Below, piece after piece: positions 53,890 to 62,053 of a DNA stretch of 64,000 bases. A program made the position numbers and the translations under genes. Origin of the DNA: Planctomycetaceae bacterium (GTDB lineage Bacteria; Planctomycetota; Phycisphaerae; Phycisphaerales; SM1A02); contig CANLHK010000008.1 of assembly GCA_947490615.1 (NCBI GenBank), positions 62,001 to 126,000 on the forward strand, given 5' to 3'. The notes beneath the pieces are model-generated. The model was given only the letters and a program-made list of their open reading frames with translations, made no database searches and was not told the DNA's origin. How positions within the stretch are numbered: position 1 is the first letter of the stretch; the number at the start of each line of letters is the position of its first letter.

Positions 53890-56100
53890 CTACTTGCGCT
53901 CGGCTTCGGAGCGGTTGTCGTTCTTGGCAGCCTCGGCCTTGATGCGTGCGGCTTCGGCCTGCGCCCTGCGGACCTCTTCGAGACCCGCTGGTTCTGGCGC
54001 GAGATTGGCAAACACCAGTCCCGAGTTCACCAGCCGACTGCGCTTGAATTCCTCTTCGAGCACAGGTCGGACGCGGTCATAGACCAGCGCGCGGAGATCC
54101 TCAGGCGCCTTGCGGAAGATGATCAGTCGATCAAGCAGCGGTTGCGAGCTATCGAGCAGGACTTTGATGAGCACTGCAGGAATCGACTCGTCGAGCTCAC
54201 CGAGGAGCTCCTTCATGCGTCCCTCACCAAACTTGTTCACGAAGTCGTTGTACTTCGCATCGCGGAAGTAGCGGGTCAAACCGCGGGCGTACTCGAGCGC
54301 CGACTTCAGCACCTCTTCGTTGTCGAGCAACAGACCCTCGCGGAATCCACGCTCGAGGACCGCGTACACATCGCCGCGCGCTGCCTCAGGCTGCATCTCA
54401 TACTCGCCGTAGGTGACTCCGCGCACGAACTCATCGATGGGAACCTTGTAGGTCAAGTTCTCATTGAAGGAGCCTGTGCCGTAGAGGCGATCGAGCTTGT
54501 CGAGAATCGCCTGCGCACCCGCGACATCACCCGCGCGGTAGAGATCGCGCACCGCGCCCTTCATGAAGTTCTCGTGGAAGTTCGTAAATGTGTCACCACC
54601 AGCACCGCGCACGTTGTAGTGCTTCTTGTAGAGCGTCTCAAAGTAGGCGTCGATGGGGTAAATCCAGCGCGCGTCACTGAGTCTCGTCACATTGTCGCCG
54701 CTGAACGGGTCGTACTGCACCATGCCCGAACGCGCGAGCGCCTGCATCGCCTGAATCTCGACGCGATCGTTGTTGATGACCTTGTAGATGTCGGCGTCAT
54801 CGGTGATGCGGTGCTCACCAAACTCGTTGCCGCGCCGCGCCCAGTAGATCGCGTGTGCCGCTGGGTGCCGCCAATCCAACGGGCCAGTCTCCGCGGTGTA
54901 CTTCGACATCAACGCGGGATCCATGTTGTAGGCATCGATCAAGACGCGCTTGCGCATGTAGGCGAGGACGGCCTCAGCAGTGCGTCGACGCGTCTCATCA
55001 CCAAAGGTCGACTCGAAGACACCGACCAAGGTCGCTGCCTCTTCGGTCATCGCCCGCAAACCAAGGAAGCGCGCGTAGGCCGAACCTGATCGCGCACCCC
55101 ATTCACCAAGCAGTAAGAGAAAGCGCTTGTCCGCCGCAAACGCATAGTGCTCAGGAAGCGGCGCGAGTTTGCGTTCGAGCTCTGCGATGAACTCCTTGGT
55201 CTCGGGGACCTTGGCGTACAGCCCATCAAGGGTGTCAGGTGCGTCGGCGATCGCCTTGATCCACGCCTTGCGCAGCTCGTAATCCTGCGGCGGGATCCCG
55301 AGGAGATACTGCCATTCGCGGGCAAACTGCCGCTTGTAGGTCAGGTGCGCGTCATCGGCCACGCCGTCGATCTTGTGCGCGAACCAGAACGCGAGTTCTT
55401 TGCACAACAGAAGACTGTTGGGGTTGTAGCGAACACCGCGATCACGCACCAACGAGATGCCCGCGTTGACCCATGCCCAACGCTCTTCGGGCGTATTGGT
55501 CATCACCGAGATGTTGTAGGCCATGTTGTGGCCGTGAAATGACCAGACCTCAGGGAAGCGCGGCTGCAACGCGGTGATGAGATTCGAGTCGCTCATCACC
55601 TCATAGAGCAAGCCCTTCTCCTTCTGCAGCGTCACCTTGATCCACAAGTAATCGACGAGCAGTCCGCGCAGCGCGCCGAGCGCGGTGCCTAGCACGACCA
55701 TCGGCGGCGCGCCCTCCTCGGCTTCATCGGTGTATCGCAAGCCGAATCCGCCGCGTCCCTTCACGGTCGCGTCGATCGATTCATCGCCCTTGGCAGTCTC
55801 ATAGGTCAGCCCAATGTCGTCGCCAACCTTGCCTTCCCACAGGCGAATGTCGCCGAGGTAGCGGAATGCCATCGGCTCGCCCGTCAGCACACCCTTCTTG
55901 GTTTCCACAGCGCGGATGCGAGAGAGTGGCACGCGTCGCTCGAACGCAGCGCGCGGAGTCTCGCCACCCACAGCATTGACACCAACGAGAAGGTACTGCT
56001 CGCTGGCCATTTCGGTGAGTTGCGGCAGCAGGAACGAGGCAGCCGTGAACGCAAAGATGCAGACCAGCAGTGCCACAAACATGGAGAGGCGATCGCGCAT
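53890..56100 (-). CDS. Large conserved protein of the ABC-SPFH cluster
   Basis: The 736-residue product has one N-terminal membrane helix (about 7-30) and a mostly helical remainder, with TPR-like character (PNSLLLCKELAFWFAHKIDGV; AIYWARRGNEFGEHR). It ends in a highly charged tail E-A-A-R-I-K-A-E-A-A-K. I do not recognise an enzyme family. It lies two bases after the ABC permease gene, so it is part of the same transcript, which suggests that it serves as an extracytoplasmic partner of that transporter. Similar long proteins beside ABC genes are common in planctomycetes. Confidence 0.7.
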   Translation of the reverse strand: MRDRLSMFVALLVCIFAFTAASFLLPQLTEMASEQYLLVGVNAVGGETPRAAFERRVPLSRIRAVETKKGVLTGEPMAFRYLGDIRLWEGKVGDDIGLTYETAKGDESIDATVKGRGGFGLRYTDEAEEGAPPMVVLGTALGALRGLLVDYLWIKVTLQKEKGLLYEVMSDSNLITALQPRFPEVWSFHGHNMAYNISVMTNTPEERWAWVNAGISLVRDRGVRYNPNSLLLCKELAFWFAHKIDGVADDAHLTYKRQFAREWQYLLGIPPQDYELRKAWIKAIADAPDTLDGLYAKVPETKEFIAELERKLAPLPEHYAFAADKRFLLLLGEWGARSGSAYARFLGLRAMTEEAATLVGVFESTFGDETRRRTAEAVLAYMRKRVLIDAYNMDPALMSKYTAETGPLDWRHPAAHAIYWARRGNEFGEHRITDDADIYKVINNDRVEIQAMQALARSGMVQYDPFSGDNVTRLSDARWIYPIDAYFETLYKKHYNVRGAGGDTFTNFHENFMKGAVRDLYRAGDVAGAQAILDKLDRLYGTGSFNENLTYKVPIDEFVRGVTYGEYEMQPEAARGDVYAVLERGFREGLLLDNEEVLKSALEYARGLTRYFRDAKYNDFVNKFGEGRMKELLGELDESIPAVLIKVLLDSSQPLLDRLIIFRKAPEDLRALVYDRVRPVLEEEFKRSRLVNSGLVFANLAPEPAGLEEVRRAQAEAARIKAEAAKNDNRSEAERK

Positions 56101-56102
56101 GG

Positions 56103-58160
56103 TCAGCCTCCCTGCCCGCTGTAGATGGCGAGTTCTTTGCGGCGGAACGCAGCAAAACCAAGCGTGAGCAGCACGCCTGACCAGCCGATCCCGATCATCA
56201 CAAAGGCGCGTGCGACTCCAAACCAGGAGACGAGACGACCTTCGACAAGCGGACCGTTACCTTCTGCCTCACCGAAAGCGCGCACCGAAAATTCTGTAGC
56301 ACCCGCAATCGCGCGAACGACCGCCTCGAAACCCTTGAGCGTTCCCGAGTCGGTGCGAATGCGGTACTCCGCGACGCTCGTCGCAAGGAACGGACCAATC
56401 GAACCCGCCGAGAAGACGGTAAAGACCACCAGACACGCCACGGGAAAACTCAAGCTCGCAGCGCACACCACCGAGAGCATGCCGAGGAAGGACAGCTTCA
56501 AGAGGTTCATGAGTTGCGCGCGCAGCAGGTTCTCTCCGAAGCCGCCAACTCGATAGAGCAGCTCGAGACCTTCGGGGTCGAAGAAGATCGTGCCCATTCC
56601 AGGAATGAAACTGAGATCGCCAGGACGCGCCGTCTTGTTGAGCGCTTGGTTCTGCACGCGCACTTCCAGCGTGCCATCGTCGGCGACGGCGCTCGCAGGG
56701 ACAGGAACCACATTGCTCTGTGCGGCGATGAAGTTGTGATCGATCCACGCCTGCCGATCTCCCGTGCCAAAGACGAAGACGACGGGATACACCGAATTGG
56801 GATCGCTCTCGCCCGCATAGAACTTGTAGCGCAGCGTGAGATTCCCGCCGAACGCTCGCTGTTCCGCCAGACCCGTGAAGCGATAGACGCGCTCGAGGTT
56901 GGGGCCGATCGAACGCTGCTGCTTGTAGTACTCCTCAGTGATCGCGCGCGCGACGGTTTGCTTCACTTCAATGGCAGTCCGAACTCCGTCGCGCAAATCA
57001 GCCTGAATGTTTGGATCGGCCTTCATCGTCTCGTCGACGGCGGCCTCGAGCTCAGCCGCCGTGAGACGGTTGTAGCTCGGGAATCCACCGACGCGAGCAA
57101 CGAGCACTTCGTCCTGCACGGCGATGGCGTCGGAAAGATCCTGCGCGGGTCGCGAGCGAATCTGCGCGAGGAAGGCGTACATGGCGACCGTCGAAGTCAG
57201 CAGGATGGCAACATTGAGCGCCACCAGTCCCAGCCACTTGCCCGCGAGCCACGAGAGACGCGACACTGGCTTGGTCAAGGTTGTCCACGCTTGGCGATCA
57301 CGAATCTCAAACGCGACCGTCGCACAGCCGAGGAACACCGTGAGAAACGCGCACACGAGATACATCGTGTCGAGCGATCCCGAGAGATAGGTCTGCACTT
57401 GGTAGCGCAGAGGTCGCGTCGGATCGATCGCCTGTGGCATCAACGGGATCGCGACAATGGCGATGGCGCCAAAGCCAAGAGCAATGCGCAAGCGCATGGC
57501 TTCGCGCACGACGCCGCCAGCAACGGCGTAGATCGGACGCGCTCGATCGAGTGCCTCAAGCAGAAGGCGCACGACGAGCAGGAACAGAAACAGAAGCAGC
57601 GGAATCGCAGCGAGACTCGCCGCGAGGTTCGGTCGACCAGCCAAAAGCAGCCCGCCACCAAGGAGCACCGCTGCGATCGAGATGACGACCAGTTCCACCG
57701 CGAGCCCTGAGAAGCAGGCAAATTGCACGACTGCCAGAGCCAACGCGCCAAACGCCAGCGCGAGCCACGGCTCTTGCGCGAGGCCGATGGGAAGCCACGG
57801 CTTGCGTTGTGTCGCGAGGAGTTGACTCGCCGCGTCGGTGACGCGCTCGATCTTTCCTGACGCTTCAAACAAGCGCTGCATGCTCTTCGAGAGCGCGATG
57901 TCGCCAATCGCCACTCCGTCGAGCGTGATGGTGCCGCGCTCCACGAGCTCCATCGCGATCGGTTCCTTCGCAGTGAGATCAGCCTTGGCCAGCAGAGGCG
58001 GAAGTCGCATCGCGAGGTCGTCCATCCGCGCGGCTTCGCGGTAAGCGATCACCACGACGAGCACGATCAGCGTCGAGAAGACGACAGCGACCGACGAACG
58101 GAACCGCTTGCTGCGTCCGAGCCGTTCGATCTTCGATTGCAACGCCGCGTACGCGCTCAC
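56103..58160 (-). CDS. ABC-2-type transporter permease
   Basis: The 685-residue protein has a helix near 25-40, three helices at about 130-210, a helix about 235-255, two around 285-335, a large extracytoplasmic loop (about 335-555) and a C-terminal helix pair. The pattern is that of ABC-2 permeases fused to a large external loop. The ABC ATPase gene is directly upstream and overlaps by four bases. Transported material is unknown; such planctomycete transporters may act on lipids or cell-surface components. Confidence 0.78.
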   Translation of the reverse strand: MSAYAALQSKIERLGRSKRFRSSVAVVFSTLIVLVVVIAYREAARMDDLAMRLPPLLAKADLTAKEPIAMELVERGTITLDGVAIGDIALSKSMQRLFEASGKIERVTDAASQLLATQRKPWLPIGLAQEPWLALAFGALALAVVQFACFSGLAVELVVISIAAVLLGGGLLLAGRPNLAASLAAIPLLLFLFLLVVRLLLEALDRARPIYAVAGGVVREAMRLRIALGFGAIAIVAIPLMPQAIDPTRPLRYQVQTYLSGSLDTMYLVCAFLTVFLGCATVAFEIRDRQAWTTLTKPVSRLSWLAGKWLGLVALNVAILLTSTVAMYAFLAQIRSRPAQDLSDAIAVQDEVLVARVGGFPSYNRLTAAELEAAVDETMKADPNIQADLRDGVRTAIEVKQTVARAITEEYYKQQRSIGPNLERVYRFTGLAEQRAFGGNLTLRYKFYAGESDPNSVYPVVFVFGTGDRQAWIDHNFIAAQSNVVPVPASAVADDGTLEVRVQNQALNKTARPGDLSFIPGMGTIFFDPEGLELLYRVGGFGENLLRAQLMNLLKLSFLGMLSVVCAASLSFPVACLVVFTVFSAGSIGPFLATSVAEYRIRTDSGTLKGFEAVVRAIAGATEFSVRAFGEAEGNGPLVEGRLVSWFGVARAFVMIGIGWSGVLLTLGFAAFRRKELAIYSGQGG

Positions 58161-59482
58161 GCGCCGCCCTCACGCTTGGGATCTTGACGCGGAGTCTTCG
58201 CATCGGTGGACTTCGCTGGATCGAGCAGCGAGTCGATCAACCCTTGGTCAAGCGTTGCTGCAGAGGGCGGAGTCGTCGGCCGCGCGGCTGCCGAGGCGTT
58301 CGATGGACCCGATGCGCCCGATGCGCTTGGCTTCACGCTCTTCGAAGGATCCACCAACGCATCGAGGATCGTGCGATCGGCACTCGGAGTCTTCGCGGCG
58401 GTCGGTGCGGAAGTGCTGGAGACCACCACACTACTTGGCGGTGTTGTGGTCGTGCTTGCCTCCACGAGCTTGCTGACGAGTTCATCGCGAGCGCGCTCGC
58501 TGTCCGCAGCATCCTCGCCACTCTGGAGGAACGACGCGATGCGTCCACCCGATTGAGCGCCGCTCGTGGCGATCTGTTCAGCGCGCGCACGCTCGACGAT
58601 GTCGAGGAACAAGTCTTCGAGAGTCTGTCGCGGCGAAGAGATCTCCTCAATCGCCACACCTTGGGTGCGGCGCAAAGTCTCGTCCACAGCAATGATCGTC
58701 GCAGGCTCAAGCCGCGGCACTCGGAGCAAGGTGTGTCGACTGTCGGCGAGCAAATCGTTCGCGCTGCCCTGCGCGCGGATCTTGCCACCGTAGAGAATGA
58801 CCATGCGCGTGCAGACATCTTCGACATCCGCCAACAAGTGCGAGGTCAGGAGAATCGTCTTGCCGCGCCGACCGAGCTCAAGGATGAGATCCTTGACTTG
58901 CTTGGTGCCGATCGGGTCAAGCCCCGAAGTTGGCTCGTCGAGAATGAGTAACTCAGGATCGTTCACCAACGCCTGCGCAAGACCAAGTCGCCGCGCCATG
59001 CCCTTGGAAAACTCACCCGCAGGGCGATGCGCGACCTGCGTGAGTCCCACCATCTCAAGGAGTTCTTCGGTGCGACGCCGACGAGTGCGACGATCGAGAC
59101 CGAAGAGCTTCCCGTAGTAGTCGATGGTCTCGGTCGGATTGAGAAAGCGATAGAGATAGGTCTCTTCGGGCAGGTAGCCGATCTTGCGCTTGACGGCGAC
59201 ATCGCTCGGATCGCGACCAAACACCACCAGACGACCCCGCGACTTGTGGAGCAGCCCGAGGATCATCTTGATCGTCGTGGACTTGCCCGAGCCGTTGGGA
59301 CCAAGCAGGCCGAAGATCTCATGCCGATCAATGTGGAAGTCGATGCCATCCACCGCGCGCGCTGTGGCGCGCATCCAGAAGTCACTGAAGGTCTTGGTGA
59401 GGCCCGCTGCATCGACGATTCGCTCGTGGCGCTCGTGGCGCTCGTGCGCGTTTGAATGATCGGACTTCTCAGTGCTCGCCAT
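58157..59482 (-). CDS. ABC transporter ATP-binding protein
   Basis: The 441-residue protein has Walker A G-P-N-G-S-G-K-S-T near 61-69, signature F-S-K-G-M-A-R-R-L-G near 158, Walker B L-L-I-L-D-E-P-T-S-G-L-D-P near 178-190 and a switch His. These motifs are complete. After residue about 310 follows a long low-complexity Ser/Ala/Pro/Thr/Lys tail without a known fold. The N-terminus contains a H-E-R triplet repeated three times, encoded by a 9-base DNA repeat. It belongs to the ABC-2 transporter with the next gene. Confidence 0.9.
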   Translation of the reverse strand: MASTEKSDHSNAHERHERHERIVDAAGLTKTFSDFWMRATARAVDGIDFHIDRHEIFGLLGPNGSGKSTTIKMILGLLHKSRGRLVVFGRDPSDVAVKRKIGYLPEETYLYRFLNPTETIDYYGKLFGLDRRTRRRRTEELLEMVGLTQVAHRPAGEFSKGMARRLGLAQALVNDPELLILDEPTSGLDPIGTKQVKDLILELGRRGKTILLTSHLLADVEDVCTRMVILYGGKIRAQGSANDLLADSRHTLLRVPRLEPATIIAVDETLRRTQGVAIEEISSPRQTLEDLFLDIVERARAEQIATSGAQSGGRIASFLQSGEDAADSERARDELVSKLVEASTTTTPPSSVVVSSTSAPTAAKTPSADRTILDALVDPSKSVKPSASGASGPSNASAAARPTTPPSAATLDQGLIDSLLDPAKSTDAKTPRQDPKREGGA

Positions 59483-59546
59483 GCGTGATCCTCTCGGGGC
59501 TCCGTCGTACTCGCCTCTGCTTTGGCGGTTCGTTCAAACACTTGGC

Positions 59547-60983
59547 TCAGCGACCGAGTCCGCCCGTCGCGTCCTTGTTGAGGCGACGACCTGACTTGTT
59601 GATGAAGATCTGCTCGCTGTTGGGCGCATAGAACCCGCCCGCATCGCGTGCAGCCTTCTCCATCTTTTTGCGCTCGATGTCGGCGTCGCGGCGGGCCTGC
59701 ATCATCTCGGCCGAGCTCGTCAGGCGGAGGTTGAGCATGCCCAACGCCGTTGGCGCGGCAAACACTTCGGCCTGCGGATTTTCCAGTGCTTCCCGCACCG
59801 CGTCGAGCCAGAGTTGCTTGACGATCTGTCCGCGCGAATCGCGATAGCTCGCAGCGAGGCTTTCAAGGCGCTTGGTTTCACGCTCGAGCCGCGCCCGCAT
59901 CGCCGCGTCCGATGCTCTTGCGCGCGACACCAGCTTGGAGACTTCGCCGCCAACATCCTGCGCTTCCATCCGTGCGCCGAGCGCTACGAGAATCGACTCC
60001 GCTTCCTCGCTGCGCCCTGCTTCGAGTGCCTCTTCGTATCGACGAATCATCGCCAGCAGTTCGTTGTAGACCTCGCCGCCAGCGATCTGCGTGAGAATCG
60101 TGACCGCGTTCTGCCGCGCGCGCTCCACTTCGCCCTTGGCGTACTCGCGCGCGGTCTGCACCTCGCGCAATCGATTCTGCACGGCCAGCGGTGCCATGCG
60201 CTCGGTCGCGCGGACGAGCGTGATGTCGATGCCGATGCCAAGTCGATCGAGGGCGCGTTGCGCGCGTTCGCGCACCACGGGTCCCACGAGATCACGGGTA
60301 TCGGTGAACTCCGCGAGCGTCAGTGTGCTTGCCGCCTCGACTGCCGCCTGCATGAGCGCAGCGCCGACCAATCGATCACCGTGCGCGGGCGAAGTCGATT
60401 CGAGGAACTTCACCGCGTCGGAGATGGCGTACTCCGCTTCAAACTGCGCATGGGCGATGTCGCCTTCTTTGGTCAGCAACGAGCCATCGGCGCCTGGCGC
60501 GATTCCTGCGTTGGGATCGGCAGAGTCGATCTGCTCCTGCAGCGTCTTCTGTCGCTGGTCGCCGCGGTTCATCGACGCTGGCCAGAACTGGCGGTCGAGA
60601 CGAATCGTGTGCCGCTGCTCGAAGACCTCGAGGTCACCAATCGGATACGGCCAGAACGGCTGCAATCCTGGCTGCACTTGCTCTTCGCCCGTCGCACCAG
60701 CGATGGCACCGAACATCGTCTTGACGCCCGTGCTTCCTTCGGGCACTGATTGGAACCCCGAGAACACAAAGACGACGCCGAGTGCAACGATGCCTGCTTG
60801 CAGGATGCGATACGACAACTTGAGCGCGTCACCGAGCGATTGCGTCGCCGGGTCAAGCGCGTCACGCATGTCCATGCTGCCGCGCGCGTCGTCACTTCCA
60901 GACACATCAAAGCGCGCGCTGGCGACGCGGCGCGGACCTTCGACCTCAAGCGGGCGCAGCGGATCGGCGGGAGCGCCTGTCAT
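59547..60983 (-). CDS. SPFH/HflK-like protein
   Basis: The 478-residue protein has an N-terminal helix about 55-75 (IVALGVVFVFSGF), then the SPFH-type beta region V-P-E-G-S-T-G-V-K, a central helical segment R-A-L-D-R-L-G-I-G-I-D-I-T-L-V-R-A-T and a long coiled-coil-like part (LREVQTAREYAKGEVERARQNA). In E. coli HflK/HflC form a membrane cage around FtsH. It starts four bases before the end of the HflC-like gene. A partner cage with the following gene is inferred. The C-terminal tail contains N-K-S-G-R-R-L-N-K. Confidence 0.82.
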   Translation of the reverse strand: MTGAPADPLRPLEVEGPRRVASARFDVSGSDDARGSMDMRDALDPATQSLGDALKLSYRILQAGIVALGVVFVFSGFQSVPEGSTGVKTMFGAIAGATGEEQVQPGLQPFWPYPIGDLEVFEQRHTIRLDRQFWPASMNRGDQRQKTLQEQIDSADPNAGIAPGADGSLLTKEGDIAHAQFEAEYAISDAVKFLESTSPAHGDRLVGAALMQAAVEAASTLTLAEFTDTRDLVGPVVRERAQRALDRLGIGIDITLVRATERMAPLAVQNRLREVQTAREYAKGEVERARQNAVTILTQIAGGEVYNELLAMIRRYEEALEAGRSEEAESILVALGARMEAQDVGGEVSKLVSRARASDAAMRARLERETKRLESLAASYRDSRGQIVKQLWLDAVREALENPQAEVFAAPTALGMLNLRLTSSAEMMQARRDADIERKKMEKAARDAGGFYAPNSEQIFINKSGRRLNKDATGGLGR

Positions 60984-61981
60984 GGTTGCGCCCCGCGCGG
61001 TGTCGCCGATCCCGTGGAGATCGTCGAGTTCGCGACGCCGCTGGTGTTCGAGGCACTCGCGTCCTTGGGCTGAGGAATGCCGTTCTTGTCGACGCGCGTG
61101 GAGAGGTCAAAGAGATGGAACGGCGCGTGGCTGGTGTCGCCGACGAAGGTCGTCGATCCGCGCAGGCCCGCACGCATCGCATCGATCCAGGCCAGGAAGG
61201 TCGCGAGCTCCGAGTGCTGCTTCATGCGCTCGTAGTACTGCGTTGCTTCGGCATTGCCCTTGTTCTCGATGCGCGAAGCCCACTGTGTCGCAAAGGCGCG
61301 GATGGTGTCGGCCTGGCTCGTGGCCTGGCTCTTGAGCGCTTCGGCCTGCGAGCTGGCCTTGGCTGCCTCAAGTTTGGCCAGCGTATTCTGCACTTCCGCC
61401 ATGCGCGAGAGCACGCTGACGGTCGTCTTCTGCGGCAACACCACTTGCGAGAGTCCGACGGCGATTGGTTCGACGCCAACCTTGGTCGCGCCCGCGACGC
61501 CTGAGAGCACAGCCTTCTCGGCTTCGGCGAGTTTCGCGTTGGGGCCGACAAGCTCATCGAAGTTGAATCCCGCGACGGCCTTCACAGCACCCGAGAGCGT
61601 CTGCTCCAACTTGCGCGACGCCTCGTCGAGCGAGCCGCCGTAGCTCACGAAGAACGCCTGCGCATCCGCATCATTGTCCTTGACTTGCCAGAGCAAGTAG
61701 GCCTGCACCATGACCTGCAAGCCGTCGCGCGTCGCGGTTTGCACCAGCGGACTCTCGACGAATTGCTTGCGGCGATCGATCTTCGTCACCGAGTCGATGA
61801 AGAAGGGCAACTTGAAGTGCAGACCTGCATCGCGTTCAACGCCCGCGGGTTTGCCGAACCGCGTGCGGATAGCGATCTCGTGGAAGTTCACCGTGTAGGT
61901 CGTGCTGTAGAGCACGAGCACCGCCACGATGGCGAGTCCGAGTGCAATGGCCGAAGAGCGCTTGTTCATATCGTGATCCAT
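60980..61981 (-). CDS. SPFH/HflC-like protein
   Basis: The 333-residue protein has an N-terminal helix (about 10-28), the SPFH domain (E-I-A-I-R-T-R-F-G-K-P-A-G-V, then G-L-H-F-K-L-P-F-I-D-S-V-T-K-I-D-R-R) and a coiled-coil-rich C-terminal part. These are characteristic of HflC. Either Met 1 or Met 5 may be the start. It overlaps the HflK-like gene by four bases and lies 72 bases after the larger SPFH gene. Confidence 0.88.
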   Translation of the reverse strand: MDHDMNKRSSAIALGLAIVAVLVLYSTTYTVNFHEIAIRTRFGKPAGVERDAGLHFKLPFFIDSVTKIDRRKQFVESPLVQTATRDGLQVMVQAYLLWQVKDNDADAQAFFVSYGGSLDEASRKLEQTLSGAVKAVAGFNFDELVGPNAKLAEAEKAVLSGVAGATKVGVEPIAVGLSQVVLPQKTTVSVLSRMAEVQNTLAKLEAAKASSQAEALKSQATSQADTIRAFATQWASRIENKGNAEATQYYERMKQHSELATFLAWIDAMRAGLRGSTTFVGDTSHAPFHLFDLSTRVDKNGIPQPKDASASNTSGVANSTISTGSATPRGAQP

Positions 61982-62053
61982 CTCTGCTGTCGGTTCTGGT
62001 TCAGACCAGACCTTCGTACCAACTCACACTGTCCAATTCCGCCGCGTCGCCTG

